In this document: positions 19,088 through 28,106 of the stretch, in pieces
How positions within the stretch are numbered: the first letter of the stretch is position 1
Layout: each line of letters begins with the position of its first letter
Source of the DNA: Sphingobacteriales bacterium
GTDB taxonomy: Bacteria > Bacteroidota > Bacteroidia > Chitinophagales > UBA2359
Direction: 5' to 3'
NCBI GenBank assembly: GCA_016700115.1
Contig: CP064999.1
Coordinates: 3,286,001-3,350,000, forward strand
DNA: 64,000 nt
Translations under genes and position numbers: made by a program
Notes under the pieces: model-generated
Told to the model about the DNA's origin: nothing
Databases searched by the model: none
The model's input: the letters and a program-made list of their open reading frames with translations, nothing else

Positions 19088-21769
19088 ATGATGAAATTCA
19101 AACAACTTGCAACAAGTACATTAAAAACCAATGAGGCATTACTTTGGAATAAACAGCCTTTATACAAGAAGCATGCTCCATTGAGGGGGTATTTAATAGC
19201 TAAATTAGGGGCAGGTTTTGAACATTTTTTTGCCCAACCCATACTGGATAAAAAAGGGGGAGTCATTAAAGGACTTAAATGGGGAACCGAAGACAAAGGT
19301 ACTATCTTTAGCACTTACAAGGAAATTTGCGAAAAAGCAGAAAATGACAACAGAAAAAAAATTGAAGAACAAGTTGAGTCGGTAAAACAATTTATAGTTA
19401 TTCTTTCGGACTCTGGTAATGAGGAAGATAAGGAATGGACAGAAATGCTGAAAAAATGTTTATCCTCAATTAGTGATGAACATATATTTTTCGATGGAGA
19501 TAGAGTTGTTTTGACAAATTGGGGGCTTAAATCCATCCCTCCTACACCAATATTTCCATTTGAATTAGGAAGCAAAACCAAAGCCACTCGCGAAACGGAA
19601 CCGTCCTCAGAAGAAGAGGAGGCAGACACTTCTCAAGATACAGAAGAACCTGATAATATAAACGATGATCCCAGTAGGGAAAAATTTCCTAGCGATGTAG
19701 AGACTAAAAATGAAGAATCTGAAGAAGAAAACACAGAAGGAGACACTACCGAGGAGGGAATAATTGAAGAACCGGTTGATGATGAAAAAGGTATTAGTTC
19801 AGAAGGTCCTGCTGAAGGAACAGAACCAATTCCTCCTGAAAATGGCTCTAATAAGGCCAAAACAAATGGAGATACAAAAAAAGAAAAAGATGAAAATAGC
19901 AATTTGCCTCCCGATAACACTAATAAACGATGGGACATTTTTAAGTGCAATTGGTGGTGGTGGCTGCTGCTGTTACTGCTACTACTGCTAATACTTTTTT
20001 TGTTAACGAGATTTGAAACATGCAAAAACCCCATAACTTATCTTCCCGAAAATCCCGGATTAGTTGTACCGGTTGATTCGTCAGAGTTGACAATTGATGG
20101 AGATAGTCTTCGAATTATAGCGGGCGACCGGTTAAATATTGCGCTGAAGGGGGCGAACAAAGATATTGAGGCCTTTGCAGTAAAATTTAAAACAGCTTAT
20201 CCCGATGAGCAATACTCCATTATTTACTACGACACATTAATCTCCTTGATCCAAATTAAAATTCCTACTTCTGAAAGAGAGCAACTAATAAAAGAAATAC
20301 CGAAAAAAATTCCGGAATTTGATATGTTGGTTTGGCATGAGAGTATTTTCACAAGAGACGTTACTCCATCTGACCCAGGTTTTCAAGATGCCTCAAAATC
20401 ATGGTTTCTTGAAGTGATACAGGCCAACGTAGCATGGAGCACTACTTATGGCTCAGATTCGGTTTTAATAGCCATAGCAGATGATGGTTTTGACCTTAAT
20501 CATCCTGAGCTTGCGGGGCGACATTTATACGAGCGAAATTCTCTCAATAGATCAAATGATGTCTTTACTTACAAAGCATCTATTCATGGGTCGCATGTTG
20601 CAGGATTAGCAATAGGTAACAAGAATAATAATTCAGGTGTGTCCGGTGTGGCACCGGATTGTAAATTTGTTCCTATTCAAGTGAGTTCAAATAAGGGAAT
20701 TATGAGCAGCACTGCAATTGTAGATGCTATTTTGTACGGCATTAACCAAAAGGTTGATGTCATAAACTTATCCTTGGGCATGAAATTTAGCCCTGTGGTA
20801 GCCACCTTTCCTGTGAGTGTTCAGCGCGATATGATTGCCAACATATTGAAAGACGAGGAAGCATTTTGGAATGAGCTGTTTGACCTGACACAGGAAAACA
20901 ATGTGGTGGTGGTAATAGCAGCAGGAAACGATAATGTATTAGCAGGCTTAGACCCAATGCAAAGAAGTGCTAATACCATTAAAGTGTCTGCGGTAAACTT
21001 TTCTCTTCGAAAAGCTTCATTCAGCAATTATGGCGATTTTACCTCCATTTCGGCACCCGGTCAACAGATTTACAGCAGTATTCCAAACGGACAATTTGAA
21101 TACTTAGACGGATCAAGCATGGCAGCACCTCTTGTAGCAGGTGCAGTAGCTTTGATAAGAAGTATAAAACCCGATATGAGTCCATCAGATATAAAAAACT
21201 TGTTAGTAAATACCGGACGAGTGCTAAGTTCTGACATAGGACCTTTGCTTCAATTAGGCACAGCATTGTCAAATATTGACAACCCTAACATCAACCCGCC
21301 TAACGATAATTGTGCTGATGTACAAAACAAAATAGACGAACTGATGGCAGAGATTGAAAGATTGAGGACGATCTGCCCAAATATAGTGCCTATTGATACT
21401 ATGCGAATGCCGGAAGTTATTGACAATCTGGATTTTTGCTTGGGAAGGTGGCGAAGCACTTCTTATTTACACAACGATGCAGGTGAAAAGATTACCTTAT
21501 TTTTTGACTTCCTACCACAAAGCAATGGGCTGCTTACACTTCTTGAACCGGATGGCACTTTATGTAAAGCTCCCTTATCTTTGCAGGTAATTAACAATGA
21601 GTTTGATGTAAACCAACTTGAGGATGCTTTTTGTGATGGCACAAATACCTTCTATACCCAATATACTTTTACTTGTGCAGCCGACAGCGAAGGTTATGCA
21701 CAGTGCGTTGCAGAAAACAAATTAATTAAAGCAAACCGAATTCTTTTTAAATTAGTAAAGGTGCAGTAA
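19088..21769 (+). CDS. SrfA-like membrane protein carrying a subtilisin (S8) protease
   Basis: The 893-residue protein has a compound architecture. Residues 1-165 resemble the SrfA N-terminus (FFAQPILDKKGGVIKGLKWG and the HIFFDGDRVVLTNWG stretch). Residues 175-280 are an acidic, Glu/Asp-rich linker. A tryptophan-flanked transmembrane helix (four Trp, then mostly Leu) spans about 289-307. A full subtilisin domain covers about 435-740 with catalytic Asp465 (AIADDGFDLNHPEL), His500 (HGSHVAGLAIG) and Ser677 (DGSSMAAPLVAG), and the oxyanion Asn in VIAAGNDN. The last 110 residues (DFCLGRWRSTSYLHND onward, four Cys) again resemble the SrfA C-terminus. Basic residues before the helix favour an extracytoplasmic protease. 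The triad is complete, so activity is likely; the substrate is unknown. The SrfA link is from memory and less certain than the S8 call. Confidence 0.8.
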   Translation: MMKFKQLATSTLKTNEALLWNKQPLYKKHAPLRGYLIAKLGAGFEHFFAQPILDKKGGVIKGLKWGTEDKGTIFSTYKEICEKAENDNRKKIEEQVESVKQFIVILSDSGNEEDKEWTEMLKKCLSSISDEHIFFDGDRVVLTNWGLKSIPPTPIFPFELGSKTKATRETEPSSEEEEADTSQDTEEPDNINDDPSREKFPSDVETKNEESEEENTEGDTTEEGIIEEPVDDEKGISSEGPAEGTEPIPPENGSNKAKTNGDTKKEKDENSNLPPDNTNKRWDIFKCNWWWWLLLLLLLLLILFLLTRFETCKNPITYLPENPGLVVPVDSSELTIDGDSLRIIAGDRLNIALKGANKDIEAFAVKFKTAYPDEQYSIIYYDTLISLIQIKIPTSEREQLIKEIPKKIPEFDMLVWHESIFTRDVTPSDPGFQDASKSWFLEVIQANVAWSTTYGSDSVLIAIADDGFDLNHPELAGRHLYERNSLNRSNDVFTYKASIHGSHVAGLAIGNKNNNSGVSGVAPDCKFVPIQVSSNKGIMSSTAIVDAILYGINQKVDVINLSLGMKFSPVVATFPVSVQRDMIANILKDEEAFWNELFDLTQENNVVVVIAAGNDNVLAGLDPMQRSANTIKVSAVNFSLRKASFSNYGDFTSISAPGQQIYSSIPNGQFEYLDGSSMAAPLVAGAVALIRSIKPDMSPSDIKNLLVNTGRVLSSDIGPLLQLGTALSNIDNPNINPPNDNCADVQNKIDELMAEIERLRTICPNIVPIDTMRMPEVIDNLDFCLGRWRSTSYLHNDAGEKITLFFDFLPQSNGLLTLLEPDGTLCKAPLSLQVINNEFDVNQLEDAFCDGTNTFYTQYTFTCAADSEGYAQCVAENKLIKANRILFKLVKVQ

Positions 21770-21828
21770 GATGCCGTTGATATTTTTATATAGATTTGCA
21801 TAACTGTTTAAATTAAATTTACGTCTTG

Positions 21829-22779
21829 ATGAAAAAAATTGCCGAATACATAGGTTATTTCTTGTTTGTACTTGGATTGCTGCTTTTTATAGCCATGTCT
21901 TACTTTGGGATTCTCTATATTTTTAAAGGAAATGACATCGTTGCTTTTGCTATAGCACTACTACTTACGCTTGCATTGGGAGGTATTGTCTATTATATTG
22001 CCGGTGCTAAAAAAAAGGAGATCGACAAAGGCTTCACAATGACTGAAGGAATTGGATTGTTTATCTATTTTGGAATAGCCCTCATAGGCTTTATTGCCAT
22101 GTTTCATTTTATGAATGTAGATTTTTTTCTTAAGGATAAGATAGTAAGCGATGGCATTGCCAAAGTAGATGTACTGAGCGATATGGTTAATCAGTACCAA
22201 CTTCAAGTAGCAAAAACTAAACAAGATTTACTATTAGAAGCGCAAAATCACATCACAAACTACAACCAAAACAATAACTATCCAATAAAATCAGAGCTTG
22301 CAAAATATGGGGTTAATGTAAATGATTTTAGAAATTTAAATAGTAATGTTGAAAATGCTCTAAACATTAGAGAAGTTGCGGCTTTAGCATTATTGACCCA
22401 AATCCAAAATTTAGATTCAAATAAGCTACTGGAATACAAACAGGTGTTTACTGCATGGAACAGAACACAACTTCGCAAAACATTTGACGACTTAGATAAG
22501 GAAGCCTTACAGCGTCTTGAGCGGTTACAAAAAGCATTTAAAGGCCCCGATACAAACGTAAAGTGGAATGCGCAAAGCTTTAATTACCCACCCCTTCAAC
22601 CACAAAGCGGAAGTATTATTTCATCGCCCTTTGAGTTAATAGAAAAATACAAACCAGGATGGGTACTGCCCATACTCTTTGCCTTACTCATACACTTTTT
22701 TATCTTAACTCCATATTTATTGGAACAACGAAGTGGGAGAATCTATATAGGTAAGGGCGACAATATTGGAAAAATATAG
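21829..22779 (+). CDS. Membrane protein with four predicted helices
   Basis: The 316-residue protein has three hydrophobic segments near the N-terminus (about 9-30, 36-58 and 72-95) and one near the C-terminus (PGWVLPILFALLIHFFIL, about 280-300). Between them is a helical soluble domain of roughly 180 residues with coiled-coil character (MVNQYQLQVAKTKQDLLLEA). It is not recognised as a named family. The ATG at 21829 is chosen over the preceding in-frame TTG. It lies between the SrfA/subtilase gene and the second GTPase with short gaps, so it is a good candidate for the membrane core or a scaffold of the encoded complex. Confidence 0.75.
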   Translation: MKKIAEYIGYFLFVLGLLLFIAMSYFGILYIFKGNDIVAFAIALLLTLALGGIVYYIAGAKKKEIDKGFTMTEGIGLFIYFGIALIGFIAMFHFMNVDFFLKDKIVSDGIAKVDVLSDMVNQYQLQVAKTKQDLLLEAQNHITNYNQNNNYPIKSELAKYGVNVNDFRNLNSNVENALNIREVAALALLTQIQNLDSNKLLEYKQVFTAWNRTQLRKTFDDLDKEALQRLERLQKAFKGPDTNVKWNAQSFNYPPLQPQSGSIISSPFELIEKYKPGWVLPILFALLIHFFILTPYLLEQRSGRIYIGKGDNIGKI

Positions 22780-22799
22780 ATTAAAAAAAAACAATAAAT

Positions 22800-24218
22800 A
22801 TGTCTAAAAAAAACGAAATTCTTGTCAACATTAAAAAAATTAAGGCCGAAGATCTTTACCGCTATATATATGATGAGATAGTCACATTTAAAGAATTGCA
22901 AGAAACTGGCAATTTTGAAAAAGTTAAGCAGGATTTTGTCACTGCTAAATTGGAAGAAGATTCGGTTTGGAAACAGGCAAAATACCAAAATTCGATTGCA
23001 CTTTATAAGGAGTATGAGAAAAAATATCCAGAAGGGCGATACTTAAATGATGCTAAAACGCGCATTGAAGAAATAACTGAGCGTGAACGGGAGGATACTA
23101 TATGGCAAAAAGCCAAAAGGGAAAATACGTTTAAAAGCTACGAGGAATATTTATGCGAGTATCCGGATGGAAGGCATGTAGCAGATGCCAATAATTTGAA
23201 GGCAAAGTTAAAAGAGGAGATACAGGAGAAGAAAAAGGTAAATATCAGGAACTTACTTGAAAACCCCGATTCATATACTCCTATCGGTATTAGAGGAATG
23301 CTTGAAAGAGGTGAATTATCAGAAAATGACTTGATAAACAATCACATTATAACAGCAGAAAAGTTACAACTCTTTTTAAAGCCGCCAAATCAATGGAGCG
23401 AAAAATTTGGAGAATTACAAACCGGTTGGAAAGGTTTGAAGTCAGTGCCCCTAAACAGGACGGATATTTACTTTTTAGGAATTGCCGGTTCCGGCAAAAC
23501 CTGTATGTTGGCCGGTCTTTTAAACTATTGTTATAAGGAAGGGCTAATTAGAATAGAAGTTGAAAACCCTATTGGCAAGAAATATGCTGATTTATTGATT
23601 AATTCTGTTGATATTGGCTATGCCCCATTAGCTACTACCCAGGAAGGAGTTAATTATATTCCGGCAAAGTTGCGAAGTAATAGTGAAATAGATAGAGAAG
23701 TCAATATCATCGAAATGAGTGGGGAATTATTCAACAACACTTCTGTTAGTTTTGACATTAAAGATATTGGTGTTAATTATTTGACTAATGATAACCGGAA
23801 AATATTTTTTTTGGTACTCGATTACCAAGCTAACATTAACGCTTCTAATAAGTCTGAAATTGCGAGTCAGGCGCAAAAATTGGATATCATAGTACAATTG
23901 CTTAATGTAAATGATATTCTTAGTAAAACGGATGGGCTTTTTACCATCATTACCAAATGCGATTTGCTACCAGGAGGGGTAGAAGATATTGCAAATGCTG
24001 AAAAATTCTTAAATCAAGAGTATAAATCACTCATGAGAACCATTGATGATTATTGGAAAGAGTATAAGTTTACCCGTGGAATTTTCCCTTTTAGCTTAGG
24101 CAGGTTTATGCTTAGTCAAACTTTTGATTTTCATCCTGCCAGTTCTAAGGAAATATATAATATAATTATCCAGTCTGCTTTTGGCACTAAGCCTTCAAAA
24201 AAAAGTTGGTTCACATAA
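22800..24218 (+). CDS. P-loop GTPase with N-terminal Trp/Tyr repeats
   Basis: The 472-residue cytoplasmic protein starts with two helical repeats of about 45 residues sharing W-K/Q-x-A-K, S/F-x-x-x-Y-x-x-Y/YL and YPxGR motifs (around 60-95 and 100-140). This is the TPR-like pattern common in proteins of bacterial conflict and envelope systems. A linker follows with SYTPIGIRGMLERGELSEND. The C-terminal P-loop domain has GIAGSGKT near 227-234, a Walker B-like VNIIEMSGE and a G4-type TKCD near 386-389, so GTP is the likely ligand. The product is distinct from the SrfC-like GTPase, giving the operon two different P-loop NTPases. The 20-nt gaps on both sides support one transcript. Confidence 0.75.
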   Translation: MSKKNEILVNIKKIKAEDLYRYIYDEIVTFKELQETGNFEKVKQDFVTAKLEEDSVWKQAKYQNSIALYKEYEKKYPEGRYLNDAKTRIEEITEREREDTIWQKAKRENTFKSYEEYLCEYPDGRHVADANNLKAKLKEEIQEKKKVNIRNLLENPDSYTPIGIRGMLERGELSENDLINNHIITAEKLQLFLKPPNQWSEKFGELQTGWKGLKSVPLNRTDIYFLGIAGSGKTCMLAGLLNYCYKEGLIRIEVENPIGKKYADLLINSVDIGYAPLATTQEGVNYIPAKLRSNSEIDREVNIIEMSGELFNNTSVSFDIKDIGVNYLTNDNRKIFFLVLDYQANINASNKSEIASQAQKLDIIVQLLNVNDILSKTDGLFTIITKCDLLPGGVEDIANAEKFLNQEYKSLMRTIDDYWKEYKFTRGIFPFSLGRFMLSQTFDFHPASSKEIYNIIIQSAFGTKPSKKSWFT

Positions 24219-24238
24219 AAAAACAGTAAATCAGCTAT

Positions 24239-26476
24239 ATGATTTCTAACAAAATTCAATTGTTTGTATGGGGAACTAAAAAAGGATTAGAGTTCTTTTT
24301 CGGTAGCAATGGTATTGATCCCTCTTTTAAGGATAGTATCAAACCCCAAAAAGAAAAAGATGTTCGGAGCGGTATCATTATGCTTGATGAATTGAAAATC
24401 TCCAAACAGGTTTTCTATTCAATAGAACTTGCAAAAAATTATAAGGTTTACACCAGGTACAATTCAATTACAGATTGGGCAAACAGGGCAGGATATATTG
24501 CTATTTCCATTATTATGCCTATCAGTTATTGGTTGCCCGGTAAAACTGTTGAACTGTTAAATGAATTTTATGAGCTATACAAGGAGAAATATATTGATCA
24601 AGAAAATTGGAAAATTTTAGACGTATCTGAAAACCCACAACTATTTGAAAAGGTTCTTGAGCACTATGAATTGAAAAAATCAATTGGTGATAGTACCGGC
24701 TCCTCCAACAAAACACATAATGCCTGTATTTACTATGACGAAAACAATAAATTAAACCTATTTTTCGACAATCCTTTTTTGGAAGAGTTCAGCAATTTTA
24801 AAACCATTTTTTTCCTTAAAGAAGGAAATGATAAACCTGGTATAGGATCTGAAGTGATTGAGTTAAAGGGAGTAGAACCTCGGCCATTAAAAAGAACGGT
24901 TTTTGTAAATTTAGTTGATGGAGAATCTGCCATACCCCACTCTTATAAGTTGTTAGTTGATGGTATTGCTCGTACAAGTGGAGAAAAGTTTGAGGTAGAA
25001 GTTCAAACTACAAGTGTTAAGATTACCTTTAACAACAACGGATACGAGGAAATAGAAAAAACCCATCCTATCAATGACCAAAACAACCCTGAAGTCATAA
25101 CAATTTTCCTAAAAAAGAAAGAGGATTTTGTATTTACTGTTTTTGATAAAGATACAAAAGCTGGTTTAGAAAATGTGCTTTTCACCATTGAAGGACATCA
25201 AAAAGGACGCTCTACTACAGATGGCAAGATAAGCGTTGCCGGTTATTATAATGAAGGCAATAAAATAAAAGGAACTTTAACCTTAGAGGATTATACAAAT
25301 AAAGAGATAGAGGTAGCACACAACGGAAAAGCAGAGCTCACCAAACTACCAAAACCCCAAAATGGAGAAAAAGGGGTTTCTGGTAATAATAGTACCTCAA
25401 CAGAAAGCATTCCCCAAAAAATTGAATTGAAGTTACAATGTAAAGGTCTGTTAGTTAAATTGAGCGAGGGGGACTTTGTAATAGTACACAAGAAAGATGG
25501 CAGTATTTTAAAAAAATTTCTTATTAACTCACCATTAGAAATAGATAAAACTGAAGCCGACCAAGTTCAATCAGTTGAGGTATCCGTTAAAGGTTACAAA
25601 AAAGTGGAAAAAAAAGTATCCTATGCAACTACGCAACAATATATTTCAATCAATTTAGAAAAGGAGGATCCCAAACCTAAAAGCAAAAAATTTGCTAATA
25701 TTTTGATAGTGTTAAGTTCTGTTTTATTTTTATTAGCATTTTCGTATTTAGGATGGCATTATTTCTCAGGTAAAAAAAAAGAAAAGGTATTTGAAGCTAA
25801 CATTCAATTCCTAAAAAATAGAAGTAGTTTTATGATAAAAACTTTGGACGATCTCTTGAACGAACCAAGTTTTTCTCAACAACCATTACCTCCCAATTTA
25901 TCTGCGATTAAGAGTGAAATTGAAATAGTCAGATTAAAATTAAATGACAAAAGTGGATTAGAGAATGAAATTAAGAACAATATATTGAAAGACACTACTG
26001 AGATTAATAAAAAGTTGAAAGAAATTGTTTCTGAAACTAAATTAAATGGTTGGAAGATAGAGATTAATAAGAGTATAAAGCAACAGGTACCTGCCTCACA
26101 ACAATCGGAATCAAAAACTCCAGCTCATACAGCAAATACTACAACACAGGAATTAGAACAAAGGAGTAAAACTATCTATAAAAGCAGGTCTGGCAAAACA
26201 GAGGATAGAATTAAAAGTATTCAAAAAGATCTCGAATTACTACCAAATTCGGGGCTATCATCAGAAAAACAGGAAAAAATAAAAGAAAGGTTAAATGAGT
26301 TTCTGAAAGTTGTTATTAACGATAAAGATGTGCGCAATAATAAAAATTGCCAGCAATCAAGAGCCAATTTGAATATGGCTAATAAGTCGGCTGTATTGTC
26401 TCAAGATCAAGAAAACTTTTTAAAGAAGGCTCAAGTTAATCCTTGCGGGACGGATTGGATTGCAAATCAAAAATAA
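24239..26476 (+). CDS. Large beta-sandwich/transmembrane protein, source of the duplicated C-terminal domain
   Basis: The 745-residue protein is built in sections. Residues 1-160 (WGTKKGLEFFFGSNG, then NRAGYIAISIIMP) recall N-terminal domains of GTPase-associated proteins in conflict systems, a weak resemblance. Residues 215-475 contain about three beta-sandwich units with PEGA/carboxypeptidase-regulatory-like features (for example KGRSTTDGKISVAGYYNEGN and VEVSVKGYKKVEKKVS). A transmembrane helix spans about 484-503, preceded by a lysine-rich stretch, which predicts a cytoplasmic N-terminus and an extracytoplasmic C-terminus. The final 100 residues (SRSGKTEDRIK to NPCGTDW) contain two Cys and are repeated almost exactly in the small genes that follow. 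No function is assigned. Confidence 0.7.
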   Translation: MISNKIQLFVWGTKKGLEFFFGSNGIDPSFKDSIKPQKEKDVRSGIIMLDELKISKQVFYSIELAKNYKVYTRYNSITDWANRAGYIAISIIMPISYWLPGKTVELLNEFYELYKEKYIDQENWKILDVSENPQLFEKVLEHYELKKSIGDSTGSSNKTHNACIYYDENNKLNLFFDNPFLEEFSNFKTIFFLKEGNDKPGIGSEVIELKGVEPRPLKRTVFVNLVDGESAIPHSYKLLVDGIARTSGEKFEVEVQTTSVKITFNNNGYEEIEKTHPINDQNNPEVITIFLKKKEDFVFTVFDKDTKAGLENVLFTIEGHQKGRSTTDGKISVAGYYNEGNKIKGTLTLEDYTNKEIEVAHNGKAELTKLPKPQNGEKGVSGNNSTSTESIPQKIELKLQCKGLLVKLSEGDFVIVHKKDGSILKKFLINSPLEIDKTEADQVQSVEVSVKGYKKVEKKVSYATTQQYISINLEKEDPKPKSKKFANILIVLSSVLFLLAFSYLGWHYFSGKKKEKVFEANIQFLKNRSSFMIKTLDDLLNEPSFSQQPLPPNLSAIKSEIEIVRLKLNDKSGLENEIKNNILKDTTEINKKLKEIVSETKLNGWKIEINKSIKQQVPASQQSESKTPAHTANTTTQELEQRSKTIYKSRSGKTEDRIKSIQKDLELLPNSGLSSEKQEKIKERLNEFLKVVINDKDVRNNKNCQQSRANLNMANKSAVLSQDQENFLKKAQVNPCGTDWIANQK

Positions 26477-26493
26477 TTAAAAATTGGAGAACT

Positions 26494-26982
26494 ATGAGAG
26501 AACAAATGCCACTTATTTTATTAGCTCTACTCCTTTTGTCAACAAGTATTTTTGTTGTGCAGAAGTGGCACGTTCTTTCGTGGTTTGAGACTGGGGTGCA
26601 TAATTCAATAATTCCCATCCTTACACCTCCATCTAATCAAAAACCCACCGACAGTACTACAAAACCAGCAGATGCAGACACACAAGCACAGGATTTAGAG
26701 CGAAGAAGTAAAACTACCTATCAAAGCAGGTCTGGCAAAACAGAGGATAGAATTAAAAATATTCAAAAAGATCTCGAATTACTACCAAATTCGGGGCTAT
26801 CATCAGAAAAACAGGAAAAAATAAAAGAAAGGTTAAATGAGTTTCTGAAAGTTGTTATTAACGATAAAGATGTGCGCAATAATAAAAATTGCCAGCAATC
26901 AAGAGCCAATTTGAATATGGCTAATAAGTCGGCTGTATTGTCTCAAGATCAAGAAAACTTTTTAAAAGAAGGCTCAAGTTAA
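26494..26982 (+). CDS. Small signal-anchored paralogue 1 (C-terminus frameshifted)
   Basis: It starts MREQMPLILLALLLLSTSIF, a signal anchor, followed by a Pro/Thr-rich spacer and a domain nearly identical to the C-terminus of the preceding 745-residue protein. An AAAA run near 26,965, where the parent copy has AAA, shifts the frame at FLK. The protein therefore ends in EGSS and loses the last 15 residues, including the second conserved Cys (NPCGTDW). The ATG at 26494 is used rather than an upstream start that overlaps the previous gene. The domain is predicted extracytoplasmic. Confidence 0.65.
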   Translation: MREQMPLILLALLLLSTSIFVVQKWHVLSWFETGVHNSIIPILTPPSNQKPTDSTTKPADADTQAQDLERRSKTTYQSRSGKTEDRIKNIQKDLELLPNSGLSSEKQEKIKERLNEFLKVVINDKDVRNNKNCQQSRANLNMANKSAVLSQDQENFLKEGSS

Positions 26983-27036
26983 TCCTTGCGGGACGGATTG
27001 GATTGCAAATCAAAAATAATTAAAAATTGGAGAACT

Positions 27037-27560
27037 ATGAGAGAACAAATGCCACTTATTTTATTAGCTCTACTCCTTTTGTCAACAAGTATTTTTGTTG
27101 TGCAGAAGTGCACGTTCTTTCGTGGTTTGAGACTGGGGTGCATAATTCAATAATTCCCATCCTTACACCTCCATCTAATCAAAAACCCACCGACAGTACT
27201 ACAAAACCAGCAGATGCAGACACACAAGCACAGGATTTAGAGCGAAGAAGTAAAACTACCTATCAAAGCAGGTCTGGCAAAACAGAGGATAGAATTAAAA
27301 ATATTCAAAAAGATCTCGAATTACTACCAAATTCGGGGCTATCATCAGTAAAACAGGAAGAAATACAAGAAAGGTTAAATGAGTTTCTGAACGTTGTTAT
27401 TAACGATTTGGAAGTGCGCAGTAATAAAAATTGCCAGCAATCAAAAGCCAATTTGAATATGGCTAATAAGTCGGCTGTATTGTCTCAAGATCAAGAAAAC
27501 TTTTTAAAGCAGGCTCTAGTTAATCCTTGCGGGACGGATTGGATTGCAAATCAAAAATAA
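27037..27560 (+). pseudogene. Small signal-anchored paralogue 2 (anchor frameshifted)
   Basis: The unit starts 543 bp after paralogue 1 with an identical leader. A missing G near 27,108 (CAGAAGTGCACG instead of CAGAAGTGGCACG) throws the frame just after the transmembrane segment. From the native ATG only a short peptide would be made. The C-terminal domain is intact in another frame and ends properly with NPCGTDWIANQK. It also carries several substitutions relative to copy 1 (SVKQEEIQERLNEFLNVVIND), so it is not just a recent exact copy. Confidence 0.65.
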
Positions 27561-27577
27561 TTAAAAATTGGAGAACT

Positions 27578-28099
27578 ATGAGAGAACAAATGCCACTTAT
27601 TTTATTAGCTCTACTCCTTTTGTCAACAAGTATTTTTGTTGTGCAGAAGTGGCACGTTCTTTCGTGGTTTAAGGCTGGGGTGCATAATTCAATAATTCCC
27701 ATCCTTACACCTCCATCTAATCAAAAACCCACCGACAGTACTACAAAACCAGCAGTGATAAGAGCACAGGAATTAGAGCAGCTAAGTACACTCATCTATC
27801 CAAGCAAGACAACAGAAGAAAGAATGTGGCAATATCAAAAAGATATCGAAATGCTTCCAACTTTAGGGCTACTACCTCTACAAAAACAAATAAAAATAGA
27901 CAAACGGTTGCTTGAATTTAACATGGTTGTTGAAAACGATTATTTCCGTAGTAGCGGAAATGACTGTTTTTTTGCGAAAAATATATTACTGACTACAAAC
28001 AGAAATCTCCTTTTAGATGGTGAGAAACAACATCTTGATGCAGCTATTATTAACAGTTGTGGCAGCGATTGGCTTAAACCCCAAAACCCAATAAATTGA
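27578..28099 (+). CDS. Small signal-anchored paralogue 3, diverged C-terminal domain
   Basis: The 173-residue protein has the same leader and Pro/Thr spacer as paralogues 1 and 2, spaced 541 bp after copy 2. Its domain is strongly diverged (LIYPSKTTEERMWQYQKDIE) but keeps the framework, including both Cys (NDCFFAKN and NSCGSDW), which could form a disulphide outside the cytoplasm. It is the only fully intact copy of the three. Conserved leader with divergent domain suggests recombination or diversifying evolution. Confidence 0.7.
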   Translation: MREQMPLILLALLLLSTSIFVVQKWHVLSWFKAGVHNSIIPILTPPSNQKPTDSTTKPAVIRAQELEQLSTLIYPSKTTEERMWQYQKDIEMLPTLGLLPLQKQIKIDKRLLEFNMVVENDYFRSSGNDCFFAKNILLTTNRNLLLDGEKQHLDAAIINSCGSDWLKPQNPIN

Positions 28100-28106
28100 T
28101 TGAACT

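Noticed and set aside
19633..20034. Antisense serine-rich frame over the acidic linker of the SrfA/subtilase gene
   Set aside because: It mirrors GAA/GAT codons of the sense strand; no independent evidence of a gene.
26443..26493. Upstream extension of small paralogue 1
   Set aside because: It overlaps the end of the preceding gene in another frame; ATG 26494 matches the leader of all other copies exactly.
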